This document shows positions 16,901 to 24,934 of a stretch of 64,000 bases of DNA, piece after piece. The translations under genes were made by a program, and so were the position numbers. Under the pieces are notes generated by a model. The model saw nothing but the letters and a program-made list of their open reading frames with translations. It did no database searches and was not told the DNA's origin. The DNA is from Serratia grimesii NBRC 13537 (GTDB taxonomy: Bacteria > Pseudomonadota > Gammaproteobacteria > Enterobacterales > Enterobacteriaceae): NCBI RefSeq assembly GCF_001590905.1, contig NZ_BCTT01000010.1, positions 186,001-250,000 on the forward strand, in the 5' to 3' direction. Positions within the stretch are counted from its first letter, which is position 1. Every line of letters begins with the position of its first letter.

Positions 16901-19900
16901 TTCGAGCGTGGGTTGTTCTTACCCGATGAAGGAGAACCATTAGCCATTAATCTGGAGCTTGACCCGGCAGAAGGCCGCTACTGGCTGGTCAGCCGCGATC
17001 CCGGCAAGCCGGATGCAGAATGGGTGAAACACTCTAGCGGGCGTATGAACTGTTTGGACGCCCTGCCCACTCCCCCGACGATCTCTCTGGCCGATGTGCA
17101 GCGCGAAGTGTGTGACCGAATGCCAGTCCAGCCCATGTACAACAGCCTGAAACGCGGCGGCCTGAGCTACGGGGAAAAATTCAAGAATATCCAGAATTTC
17201 TGGAATGCGCCTGGCAAGTTACTGGCAAAAATCGTCATTCCGGACAGCCTCAAACACGATCTGGATCGCTATTTTGCCCATCCAGCCATTATGGATACCA
17301 TTATCCATACCATTTACGCCACTCGCCGACTGGAAGCCGACGAAGAGTTGGGCGTGTATCTGCCGGTTCATATCGACCGTTACAGTCTGTTCCGAGAGCC
17401 AGATGGCGATATTTTATGGAACTACCTCTGCATCGAGCAGGCCGATGAAGAATATCTGCAAAGTAATGTGACAGTATTTGACGATGCGGGCCATGTCGTC
17501 GCTCAGATTATGGGTCTGCGATTTAAATACATTACCGGCTCGCGCAGTAACGAAGAAGACGTGGCTTACAGCGGCAGTTACCAATACCTCTGGCAGCCGG
17601 CAAACGACATTAATATCGAGCCGCAGTCCGGCGCGGACGTTTTGCTGATCGCCGATGCGCCACACCCACACTCTGCGATCGTCGCCGAATTGCAACGGCT
17701 AGGCGCTAATGTCATCACACTCGGGGAGCATCCAGAGTTTGACTGGCCGGTCGATCTGCAAGAGCGACAGGCGGTGCTCAATGCCCTAGGCGAAGTCAAA
17801 ACTCGCTATCCTGCGCTCGATCGTATCGTCAACCTGCTGCCAATGTCACAAACAGGGGAAGACAACCTGGCGCCGCGCATCGAGACCATGTTGTGGAAAA
17901 GCGTCAATATCAACCACGCCATCATCGAGAATGAGCTACAGCCAATACTGTGGACCGTCAACTGCGGCTCCGACTTGGTCACACAGGAAGATCGGCGGCT
18001 TAATCTGGTGCAGGCACCGATGTATGGCGTAAGCCGCACCATGAATAACGAGTACCCTCTCGCTATCTGCAAAGTGGTGGATTTAAGCGAAGCCAATGCA
18101 GATGAACTGCGGCTGCTCGCTCAATTGATCACCTCTACCGACAGCGCGGGCAAAGAAACCGAGCTGGCCATTCGCGGCGAGCACCTCTTCGTCCATCGGT
18201 TAGAGCCAGTGGATCCCGTTCAAGCCCAGGCGCAAGCCGCAAGGACGCTGCCTGGCAGCGGCGGTCATTATCAAGCCGTGCTGGCTAAACCTGGGGTAAT
18301 CAGTTCGGTTGAGCTGCGACAGTTTACGCCGCAGGCACCAAAACACGACGAGGTTGAAATCGCCGTTAAAGCCGCGGCGCTGCTCGACAGGACCTCGGAA
18401 TCGCACACTCTCAGCCACGAATGCAGCGGCGTCGTTACCCGCGTAGGATCCGGCGTCCGACGTTTCAAAACCGGTGATAAGGTGATCGCTATTGCCGACA
18501 ATGCTTTGTCCGGCACGCTGAACGTAAGCGAACACTGCGTGATCCACAAACCGGTAGCGCTGTCATTTGAACAGGCCGCGCGGACGCCACTGGCATGCCT
18601 GACCGCCTGGCATGCGCTGATTGGCCTTGCACGCATCAAGCCGGGCGAGCGCGTGCTGATCCATAACGCGCACACCCCGGTCGGGATAGCCGCCGTTCAT
18701 CTGGCCCAACAGACCCGGGCCGAGATTTACGCCAGCGCCGACACCGAAGCCAGACGCGAAAGATTGCGTGCACTGGGTGTTAATCAGGTTTACGACAGCA
18801 GCCGCCTTGATTTCCGCGAACAAATCATGGCCGATAGCCAGGGCGAAGGGATTGATATCGTTCTGAACCAATTACGCGGTAAAGGAGTGGTACAGAGCAT
18901 AAAATGCCTGCGTGCCTTCGGTCGCTTCATTGAGCTGAATGCCCAATACAATAGTGCCGACAACACGTTGAACGTTAGACGACAGGCGATCAACCTGAGC
19001 TACTTCGCCGTAGACATTCTGGCTCTGCTTAGTCAACGACCGCAAGAGGCCGCCGAGCTGTTCACGCAGGCCGTCAGTTTACTCAATGGCAATCTCCCCA
19101 TGCCGCTGCCAGATTGCTCGGTGGTTTCGATCGCAGACCTTAGCACTGCGCTGAATGACGATGATAAGACGGCTACCCGAGTGGTTATCCTGGAAGGGCA
19201 AGAGGTTAATGCGCTGCCTGCATTGCATCTGCAGTTAGCGCCGGAGAAGATTTACCTGATCACCGGCGGCGCCAGCGGATTGGGGATCGTGTTGGCCAAA
19301 TGGCTAGTCGCCCACGGTGCGCGAAAACTGGCGCTTGCCAGCCGCAGCGGCCCGAAAAACGAGGAGGATCGGCGTGCCATTCAGCAACTTCGGCAGCAAG
19401 ATGTCGAGATCCTGCTGCCGGAAGTTGACCTGTCCTGCGCCAAGGCAGTGAACAAAATGCTCGAACAGGTGAAAACCCTTGCCCCATTAGGTGGTGTGAT
19501 CCACGGCGCAGCGGTCATGCAAAATGCGTTGATCGGCAATCTTCAACGCGAAGAATTGATGCCAGCATTCGCCGCCAAAGCGCTCGGCAGCTGGCATTTG
19601 CATCAAGCCTTGCACCACGAGGCGCTGGAGTTCTTCCTCTCGCTGTCTTCCATCGCCTCGGTGTTTGGTTTTGGCGGCCAAACCTGTTACTCCGCGGCCA
19701 ACAACTTCGTCGACAAGCTGACACTGTATCGTCAAATGCAGGGGCTGCCGGCCCAGGCCATCAATATTGGCGTACTCGGCCACTTCGCCGGGCTGACCAA
19801 AAACGCCGATTCGTTGTTGAACCTGCTGGAGAAACAAGGTTGGCTGCCGATGAGCCAAAAACAGATAACGGCCAAAATAGAGCGCATATTGCTGGATGGC

Positions 19901-21160
19901 AACGTGGTGAGAATGGCGGCCAATATCGATTGGCTGCGTTTCCGTGAACACTTCGATCATTTACGCAATGACCTACGTTTCGCCCATTTGTTGTCCAATG
20001 AGGCACTGCAGATCAAAGGCCAGGGCGGTGGCAACGAGAGCCTACGCGAGCAGGTGCAAGCGCTAGCGGAGGCCGACGCAGTGCAGGCGCTAAAGGCGCA
20101 TCTTATCGAAGCCTTGGCCCGTATTTTGGGTACCACGGGGGATAAGATCTCCGCAGAAAAATCGCTTTCCTCTATGGGTCTGGACTCGCTGATGCTCAAT
20201 CAGCTGCGCCATTGGATCCAGCAAAAGCTGGAGATTAACTACCCGCTGATGCGCATGGTGAAAGGCCCAAGCCTGCTGGAGCTGGCGGAACAGTTGCAGC
20301 AAGAATTGGCCAATGGGGAATCACCACAACAACAATCCGGCGATATTTCCGGCATAACCTCTGAGGAGGACATTGAAGTGGTGCACGATTACTTTGTGCG
20401 TCTCAAGCGGGCTAAGGGTGAACAACCGAAGAAACTTAAGCTGTTCATGATGCACCCTATGGGCGCGGGGGCCTCGATGTTCGCTCACTTCCTGTATAAC
20501 GCCCCTGAGGATTGCGAAATTTACGCCATTCAATCCCCTGGCCGTGAAAACCGTCTGCAGGAGCCCAACCACACCCACCTGACGCCATTGCTGGAAGAGC
20601 TGGAACAGGCGTTCGATCGTTTGATGGAGGATGAAAAACGGCTCGGTTGGGACGGTGAAATCGCTTTCTATGGCCACAGTTACGGCGGCATTGTGATGTT
20701 CGAACTCTATCGTTCTCTGCGTGCCGCTGGCAAAAAACTGCCTGTACACTTCTTCTCTTCAGCCACTATGGCGCCACAGCTGACCGGTACGTGGAAAAAC
20801 CGCGACGCACTGCGTGAAACGGGCAAGGCGTCTAACTCGGAACAAAAAATCCTTGGCCTGCTGAGTTACATCGACGATCTGGAGTTCGTCAAACAGATCA
20901 TGCCGGGAATGCGACGTGATATGCCTTTATTGATGAGCTACGAATATCAGCATGCTGAACCCTTGTCTTGTCCGATCAGCGTCTTCTCGGCGATCGAAGA
21001 CGAGGTCACCCTGGTCGAAGAAATGACCGCCTGGCAGGAGCAAACCACACAAGAGTTCCAGCAATTCCTGGTGCACGGCGACCACTGGTTCGTCAGCAGA
21101 AACAAAGAGTTTATAGGAGAGAAAATCGCGCTGGCGGTGGCGCAATGGTTAAGTAAGTAA
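13982..21160 (+). CDS. Single-gene type I polyketide synthase (KS-AT-DH-ER-like-KR-ACP-TE)
   Basis: The multidomain megasynthase has 2392 residues. KS (about 6-430) has Cys179 in DTACSAS, His315 in EAHGTGT and His354 in NIGHLEG, all intact. AT (about 540-860) has Ser634 in GHSIGE and PFHSHHM with His737; this pattern favours malonyl-CoA. DH (about 918-1180) keeps His937, but the usual HxxxGxxxxP has Asp for Gly; Asp1105 is in MDTIIH. A structural region follows, then an ER-like domain (about 1425-1735) whose nucleotide motif is degenerate (HNAHTPVG at 1561-1568). KR (about 1750-1960) has TGGASGLG, Ser1890 and Tyr1903. ACP Ser2069 is in GLDSLM. The thioesterase (about 2150-2390) has Ser2233 in GHSYGG and His2368 in GDHWF. 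A perfect GGAGGT site lies 6 bases before the ATG. No PPTase, transporter or regulator gene is adjacent. It is probably iterative; the product is unknown. Confidence 0.93.
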   Translation: MSMKREPIAIIGIGCKTPGNANNHKELWNMLLKGTDGITDVPPDRWNKDKFYDPDTNKAGKTKTARGGFINGIDKFDNEFFNIFPKEAENIDPQQRLLLQATFEALEDAGDRLEDFLGSRTAVYVGSFANDYQDILADPNNRYRISPQSTMGTSLTSLANRISYLYDLKGPSISLDTACSASLVAIHLACQSIWHREADRAVAGGVNININPAQTIMLSKGNFLSADGLCKSFDESGNGYVRGEGVGMVYLKPLSKALADNNKIYALIRGSACNSDGYTPAGFTVPNPDSQTAMLQAAYQGAGIDPGRVQYIEAHGTGTSVGDPLETRAFANLFSQRPATQPLLIGSIKSNIGHLEGAAGVAGFIKLALCLHHKQIPANLHFNRPNPKIDFENWRLKVVEHNQPWPAPADGTPRVGGVNSFGAGGTNAHVVMEEYVPDSEIIVGQDLAEDIEPEVNLFTCSAQTQEALKAQLNAYQSYLSAGKINLNDLCFNAGQHRSSLRHRLAIAARSPEELSSKISAFLSDEPLEGTVSGQPQEKKPRLAFVFTGQGPQWYAMGRQLIDTEPVFRHVIATVDKLFVNIAGWSLLEEMSRGKAESRVSDTRIAQPAIMALQIALVELWKHNGIEPAGVIGHSIGEVAAAYTAGALTLEQAVQVIFHRSRGQHAAAGKGAMLAVGVDLVAAEKLIAKVADRVSVAAINGPESITLSGDRAPLEEIARQLEQQDIFHRFLKVDVPFHSHHMAPLKEELIGSLNDLQPSAAQIALYSTVSGKREDGLHLVSDYWYQNVRDPVYFAPALQRMIEDGFDTFIEIGPHPALSGGAEELFANLNADARIYPSIRRQEDEALRLKQTLGALYVAGQPMNWAKVCPGAKRLHDLPRYAWQQKRFWNESLAHQHHRLQLSLHPNITQHQASGVTPDRHVFKVFLDSQAEPYLSEHRMDDMILFPGSGHLEIAMAAAKKAFGESFRYLMDISFERGLFLPDEGEPLAINLELDPAEGRYWLVSRDPGKPDAEWVKHSSGRMNCLDALPTPPTISLADVQREVCDRMPVQPMYNSLKRGGLSYGEKFKNIQNFWNAPGKLLAKIVIPDSLKHDLDRYFAHPAIMDTIIHTIYATRRLEADEELGVYLPVHIDRYSLFREPDGDILWNYLCIEQADEEYLQSNVTVFDDAGHVVAQIMGLRFKYITGSRSNEEDVAYSGSYQYLWQPANDINIEPQSGADVLLIADAPHPHSAIVAELQRLGANVITLGEHPEFDWPVDLQERQAVLNALGEVKTRYPALDRIVNLLPMSQTGEDNLAPRIETMLWKSVNINHAIIENELQPILWTVNCGSDLVTQEDRRLNLVQAPMYGVSRTMNNEYPLAICKVVDLSEANADELRLLAQLITSTDSAGKETELAIRGEHLFVHRLEPVDPVQAQAQAARTLPGSGGHYQAVLAKPGVISSVELRQFTPQAPKHDEVEIAVKAAALLDRTSESHTLSHECSGVVTRVGSGVRRFKTGDKVIAIADNALSGTLNVSEHCVIHKPVALSFEQAARTPLACLTAWHALIGLARIKPGERVLIHNAHTPVGIAAVHLAQQTRAEIYASADTEARRERLRALGVNQVYDSSRLDFREQIMADSQGEGIDIVLNQLRGKGVVQSIKCLRAFGRFIELNAQYNSADNTLNVRRQAINLSYFAVDILALLSQRPQEAAELFTQAVSLLNGNLPMPLPDCSVVSIADLSTALNDDDKTATRVVILEGQEVNALPALHLQLAPEKIYLITGGASGLGIVLAKWLVAHGARKLALASRSGPKNEEDRRAIQQLRQQDVEILLPEVDLSCAKAVNKMLEQVKTLAPLGGVIHGAAVMQNALIGNLQREELMPAFAAKALGSWHLHQALHHEALEFFLSLSSIASVFGFGGQTCYSAANNFVDKLTLYRQMQGLPAQAINIGVLGHFAGLTKNADSLLNLLEKQGWLPMSQKQITAKIERILLDGNVVRMAANIDWLRFREHFDHLRNDLRFAHLLSNEALQIKGQGGGNESLREQVQALAEADAVQALKAHLIEALARILGTTGDKISAEKSLSSMGLDSLMLNQLRHWIQQKLEINYPLMRMVKGPSLLELAEQLQQELANGESPQQQSGDISGITSEEDIEVVHDYFVRLKRAKGEQPKKLKLFMMHPMGAGASMFAHFLYNAPEDCEIYAIQSPGRENRLQEPNHTHLTPLLEELEQAFDRLMEDEKRLGWDGEIAFYGHSYGGIVMFELYRSLRAAGKKLPVHFFSSATMAPQLTGTWKNRDALRETGKASNSEQKILGLLSYIDDLEFVKQIMPGMRRDMPLLMSYEYQHAEPLSCPISVFSAIEDEVTLVEEMTAWQEQTTQEFQQFLVHGDHWFVSRNKEFIGEKIALAVAQWLSK

Positions 21161-21174
21161 GCGCTTCACCCGTG

Positions 21175-21203
21175 CCCGTCCGGCCTCGGTCGGACGGGGT
21201 TTC
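21175..21203 (+). terminator. Hairpin downstream of the polyketide synthase
   Basis: CCCGTCCG / CGGACGGG forms an 8-bp stem with an 8-base loop, followed by GTTT, 14 bases after the stop. If it works, the next gene needs its own promoter or read-through. Confidence 0.55.
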
Positions 21204-21280
21204 ATCGCTGTGCGGCAAGCGCGTTACTGTGCCGCCCGGCAGGCAACATTGAACTTTTCACACTGAACAGGATTACCGTT

Positions 21281-21742
21281 ATGAAACCGAGAAAAATACT
21301 CGTCTCCCGCAAACTGGTGTCGGGCCTGACCGTCAGAAGCAAAAACCAGGATGAATTCAATCCGGAAACAGCCAAGATCGCCGGCCTGTGGCAGGATTTT
21401 TTCGCCAAAAACCTGGCCGATAATGTCCCTCATAGGCTGCCGAATACGCCACTGGTGGGTGTTTATTCCAATTATGCTTCCGATGTTAATGACTACTACG
21501 ACGCCACTGCAGGCGTGTTGGTCAATCAGCCTAACGCTGACTTCAGCAATGTGGTCCTGCATGGCGGTCAGTATTTGGTATTTGAAGCACGAGGGAAAAT
21601 GCCAGAGGCCATCATTGAGGCATGGGATGGGGTCTGGAAATATTTCGAGCAGCGTGACGATATTGTCCGCAGCTATCTGTCTGACTTTGAACTCTTCACT
21701 GGCCCAGAAGAAGTGCAGATTCATGTTGGCATCATAGCCTGA
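21281..21742 (+). CDS. GyrI-like effector-binding domain protein
   Basis: This 153-residue single-domain protein has the SOUL/GyrI-type ligand-binding fold as found in SbmC and at the C-terminus of Rob and AraC-type regulators. Family-like features are ILVSRKLVSGLTVRSKN at the start, TPLVGVYSNYASDVNDYYD in the middle, LHGGQYLVFEARGKMPEAI and the acidic DFELFTGPEEVQIHVGI end. It has no DNA-binding domain. AGGA precedes the ATG. It stands 120 bases behind the polyketide synthase on the same strand, so a role in binding, sensing or detoxifying that product is a reasonable guess but not shown. Confidence 0.75.
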   Translation: MKPRKILVSRKLVSGLTVRSKNQDEFNPETAKIAGLWQDFFAKNLADNVPHRLPNTPLVGVYSNYASDVNDYYDATAGVLVNQPNADFSNVVLHGGQYLVFEARGKMPEAIIEAWDGVWKYFEQRDDIVRSYLSDFELFTGPEEVQIHVGIIA

Positions 21743-21844
21743 TGTTATCGAACCAGGGGAAGCGAAGGCTTCCCTTTTCAACCTACAATTACAATGGCGC
21801 GTATCTTTTATTAGAAGCGTTCATCATTTCCGGTAAAAAGTGCC

Positions 21845-21982
21845 CTATCTGGAAGGATAAGGCCAGTGATGATCCAGGCCGAATAAGGACAACGCCCCGC
21901 TCGCCGCCAGATATAACAATAATCCGGCAAAGGCGATCAATGCCATTGTCTCAAGAACCCTAAGACGCTTGTGCTCAGCCAT
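21845..21982 (-). CDS. Small membrane protein, 45 residues
   Basis: This ORF was found by reading the minus strand. It starts MAEHKRLRVLETMALIAFAG and ends LFGLDHHWPYPSR. There is one hydrophobic segment (about residues 13-33: MALIAFAGLLLYLAASG and following) after a basic N-terminus, so the C-terminus is predicted outside. GAGGG stands 8 bases before ATG 21982. It is divergent from the AI-2E transporter gene. I do not recognise the family; a short hydrophobic protein with a good ribosome site is unlikely to be chance. Confidence 0.6.
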   Translation of the reverse strand: MAEHKRLRVLETMALIAFAGLLLYLAASGALSLFGLDHHWPYPSR

Positions 21983-22142
21983 CGGCAAACCCTCTGGTTA
22001 TTCACGTGAAATGTGATCCACTTCAAACTTAGGTGACGCATTACACATCTTCAAGCACGCCTCACAAAATGAAACAATAAATTTTATTAATCATCTTTTT
22101 GCTGTCTGTCATATTGCCATGCATCCTGAGTACTGCCGCTTA

Positions 22143-22170
22143 CCCCATAAGAAAGCAGGGATTTATGGGG
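22143..22170. repeat. 8-bp inverted repeat upstream of the AI-2E transporter
   Basis: CCCCATAA / TTATGGGG are separated by 12 bases in the 280-bp divergent intergenic region (21983-22262), about 95 bases before the transporter start. It could be an operator or leader hairpin. Nothing else was recognised in the region. Confidence 0.35.
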
Positions 22171-22262
22171 CTAAAAATCCGCTACCGGTTAAACGTTGGT
22201 AATGATAGGGTTGTTTTCAACCAGCGCCCATAGCTGGCAAACTTATCATTTGAGGGACGAGT

Positions 22263-23384
22263 ATGATGTCTAAAGGTATTTCAAAGGGATTCTTTATTCT
22301 GATCCTTTTTATTGTTACCGCTGCTTTTCTGGACGTATTGGGTCCCTACTACTCGTCAGTGCTGTGGGCTATCATTTTGGCGGTGATTTTCCACCCGGTG
22401 AAACAGAAGCTCAAACAATACCTGGGCGAACGAAATGGGCTGGTCTCACTTTTGACGGTCGCAGTAATCTGTTTGATCGTGTTTACCCCATTGGCGATCA
22501 TCGCGTCTTCATTGGCCATTGAACTCAACGTTGTCTATACCAAATTGCAAGGTAACAACACGCAATTCCCGGTCATTCTGGCCGACACCCTGCGATTACT
22601 GCCTGGTTGGGCTCGTCATTTTCTGACCGAACATAACCTCGATAATGCAGCTGAAATCCAAAAGAAACTCTCAGAGGTGGCGTTGCAGGGCGGACAATAC
22701 CTTGCTGGTAGCGTGTTCCTGATCGGCAAAGGCACGTTCAACTTCGCCGTTGGCTTTGGCGTCATGCTTTATCTGTTGTTCTTCCTGCTGAAAGATGGCC
22801 CTTATCTGGTTAACCTGTCACTCGAAGCATTACCACTGTCCGAACACGTTAAGCATCACCTGTTCGTGAAATTCGCTGCCGTTTCCCGCGCGACGGTGAA
22901 AGGCACAGTAGTAGTTGCAGTAGTGCAAGGGGCACTCGGTGGCCTGGCTTTTTACATCACCGGTATCGAAGGTAGCCTGTTATGGGCGGCATTGATGGCA
23001 TTCCTGTCGATCATCCCTGCCGTGGGTTCCGCCATTATCTGGGTGCCTGCTGCCATCTACTTCTTCGCCACCGGCATGTTGTGGAAAGGCCTGTTCCTGG
23101 TGGGCTTCTTCGTGGTGATCATCGGCCTGGTTGATAACATTCTGCGCCCGTTACTGGTCGGCAAAGACACCAAGATGCCTGACTACCTGATCTTGATCTC
23201 TACTCTGGGTGGGATGGAAATCTACGGCATCAACGGCTTCGTCATCGGCCCATTGATCGCCGCCCTGTTCATCGCCTGCTGGAATATTCTTTCCGGCCGC
23301 GACAGCGCAGAAACCACTGATGAAATCGATGAAGATTTTATCGAGGAAGGGAAAAATCACCCTGATGCCACTAAGGTGGATTGA
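22263..23384 (+). CDS. AI-2E family transporter
   Basis: This 373-residue inner-membrane protein has about eight hydrophobic segments in the pattern of the AI-2E/PerM exporter family: a pair near residues 9-45, one near 65-90, a hydrophilic stretch, and the conserved C-terminal block with GALGGLAFYITG, FLSIIPAVGSAIIWVPAAIYF, VDNILRPLLVGKDTKMPD and GFVIGPLIAALF. Members have been linked to autoinducer-2 export or Na+/H+ antiport; the substrate here is unknown. The tail is acidic (DEIDEDFIEEG). GAGGGACGAG precedes ATG 22263 and an intrinsic terminator follows. Confidence 0.88.
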   Translation: MMSKGISKGFFILILFIVTAAFLDVLGPYYSSVLWAIILAVIFHPVKQKLKQYLGERNGLVSLLTVAVICLIVFTPLAIIASSLAIELNVVYTKLQGNNTQFPVILADTLRLLPGWARHFLTEHNLDNAAEIQKKLSEVALQGGQYLAGSVFLIGKGTFNFAVGFGVMLYLLFFLLKDGPYLVNLSLEALPLSEHVKHHLFVKFAAVSRATVKGTVVVAVVQGALGGLAFYITGIEGSLLWAALMAFLSIIPAVGSAIIWVPAAIYFFATGMLWKGLFLVGFFVVIIGLVDNILRPLLVGKDTKMPDYLILISTLGGMEIYGINGFVIGPLIAALFIACWNILSGRDSAETTDEIDEDFIEEGKNHPDATKVD

Positions 23385-23404
23385 AACGTCTGTACTCTTC
23401 ATTC

Positions 23405-23431
23405 CGGGGCCAGTTCAGGCCCCGTTTTTTT
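23405..23431 (+). terminator. Rho-independent terminator of the AI-2E transporter gene
   Basis: CGGGGCC / GGCCCCG is a 7-bp stem with a 6-base loop followed by seven Ts. Confidence 0.9.
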
Positions 23432-23526
23432 ATCCGCGTCTAGCCAAGTTACGCCTTATAAGCCCCCCACGGCTCAATAGGGATAACAACGCGTATCACT
23501 TAAGTTAAAGTGACCTCAATGGTCAG

Positions 23527-23958
23527 TTAATTCCTCGCACACTTGTTCGGATAGAAATAAATGACTTCCGGATCGCCCTCATCAAGATTTTCAATATGAC
23601 CGCTTTCGATAAAGGCAGCCGCTAACAACAATCTTCTCATGGTTACATTCGAACGGTTGGTTGATGCGAAAAGCTTCGGCTCTGGGCAAAGTGATATCAG
23701 CGTGTGGAGCAACTTTAAACCCACTCCCTGTCGCCGAGAATCTTCAGCCACCATCAACATTTCGATAAAACCACAGCCAAAGAAGTGGGCATGCAACACA
23801 CCATAGGCCATCACCTGACCTCCACTTTCCGCCAGATAACAAATTCCTGCCGCACACCATTCACTGATCTGGGCACAGCGATGCGGCTCATGGGATACGA
23901 CAGTATCGAAAGCGGCCAGCACGGAAATGTCAGCTATCGTAGCAAGACGAACAATCAT
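23527..23958 (-). CDS. GNAT family N-acetyltransferase
   Basis: The 143 residues from ATG 23958 form a GNAT domain. It starts MIVRLATIADISVLAAFD and has the acetyl-CoA motif EMLMVAEDSRRQGVGLKLL (R-R-Q-G-V-G), then FASTNRSNVTMRRLLLAAAF and GDPEVIYFYP. The substrate is unknown. The ribosome site is weak. The 15 further upstream codons are not GNAT-like. It is convergent with the AI-2E transporter gene. Confidence 0.82.
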   Translation of the reverse strand: MIVRLATIADISVLAAFDTVVSHEPHRCAQISEWCAAGICYLAESGGQVMAYGVLHAHFFGCGFIEMLMVAEDSRRQGVGLKLLHTLISLCPEPKLFASTNRSNVTMRRLLLAAAFIESGHIENLDEGDPEVIYFYPNKCARN

Positions 23959-24096
23959 TTTTCTGCCCGCCCCCCGTGTTCTACAATGGCCCACATCAAC
24001 CAACCCACAATCATGCTTGGATAGGTTTTACATCTCCGAATAAATCTGTAACCCTATATAAAGTTAATAAATACCCCAAGGATGGAATAAACCCAA

Positions 24097-24387
24097 ATGA
24101 AGCTTTCTCGCAAAACGTCCGCCGTTTTATTGTTTACCTTGTTCCTGGCCAGCTGTCAGTCACGCCAGACGGTTTCCCCTCCACCTTATATCGGTACCCC
24201 GCAGGAAATCAGCACCTATGAGGTGAAGGGGCTAAGGTTCGTCACCACGGTAACTTTTACCGGCATGTTTGCGGAAGAACAGATCAGAGAATATGCGCAG
24301 AAACACCATTATCGTTATTACGTAATGACGCTGCGTAGCTTCGGCAAAGATAAAGTGGAGCGAATGAGTGCAATGATGTATCGGTGA
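24097..24387 (+). CDS. Small lipoprotein, 96 residues
   Basis: The sequence starts MKLSRKTSAVLLFTLFLASC, a lipoprotein signal with the lipobox LASC, so the mature protein begins at Cys20. The residue after the Cys is Gln, not Asp, which predicts the outer membrane. The mature 77 residues end GKDKVERMSAMMYR; the arrangement resembles faintly the YhcN/BhsA (DUF1471) proteins, but I would not assign it. It is single, with unrelated neighbours. Confidence 0.65.
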   Translation: MKLSRKTSAVLLFTLFLASCQSRQTVSPPPYIGTPQEISTYEVKGLRFVTTVTFTGMFAEEQIREYAQKHHYRYYVMTLRSFGKDKVERMSAMMYR

Positions 24388-24756
24388 TTGGTTGTGCAAA
24401 TACGTTGGTTCGAGGGCATCACAACTCACCTCAACCAGCCGTAAAACAGCAATATTAATTTCTGCTCTCCACGCTCGCCTGGTTGTTATTAGATTAAAAA
24501 TCATACCGCATAACTATGTGCCGGGTATGGTTAAAAACTGGCAAATAGCGACATACTCACTCATCCTTTCCCTTAAGTCTAGGACGGTGGAGTATCCAGA
24601 AACTCATGAGTGAGCATATCGATGTGGTCAGGCTGGAAACTTCGGGGGTGTTGTTTACCAACCGCCACATCTTATGCGCCGCGCTGGCGGCCCTGCAGCG
24701 AAAGCAAGCGCAGATACCCGGCAATAATTTATGCTGTGTGTAGTCCTGGCGGCTGT
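24388..24756. other. Non-coding stretch at the edge of the prophage remnant
   Basis: No ORF with a believable start, composition and ribosome site was found. The stretch adjoins the tail-protein fragment and may itself be decayed phage DNA; no attachment-site duplicate of the icd 3' end was seen. Confidence 0.4.
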
Positions 24757-24880
24757 TCGCTGGGTTGGTGTCAGCCGCACCAATGGGTGAACTCACTGCC
24801 ATAGGGTGAACACGTCCAAACTTCTCACCAAGCCCCCCATAAAGGCGTATGATTTTTACTTCAGGAATTAATGTCGGCAT
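24757..24880 (-). pseudogene. Prophage tail assembly protein I, N-terminal remnant
   Basis: The reading frame from ATG 24880 (GGAGATATT upstream) gives PEVKIIRLYGGLGEKFGRVH and then MAVSSPIGAADTNP. This matches the start of lambda-like tail tip assembly protein I, which normally continues for 150-200 residues or more. After about 40 residues the similarity ends and the frame runs into unrelated sequence. It is a truncated relic of a lambdoid prophage. Confidence 0.65.
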
Positions 24881-24892
24881 AATATCTCCAAT

Positions 24893-24915
24893 AAAAAAAC
24901 CGCGCATAGCGCGGC
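24893..24915 (-). terminator. Rho-independent terminator of the zinc-ribbon gene
   Basis: On the minus strand a CCGCGC / GCGCGG stem with a short loop is followed by seven Ts, about 20 bases after the stop of the gene at 24935-25495. Confidence 0.82.
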
Positions 24916-24934
24916 TTTCTGGATGAATATATTT

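Noticed and set aside
24610-24750. Plus-strand ORF beginning MSEHIDVVRLETSG
   Set aside because: It is adjacent and partly antisense to the tail-protein remnant, with no convincing ribosome site; most likely a reading shadow.
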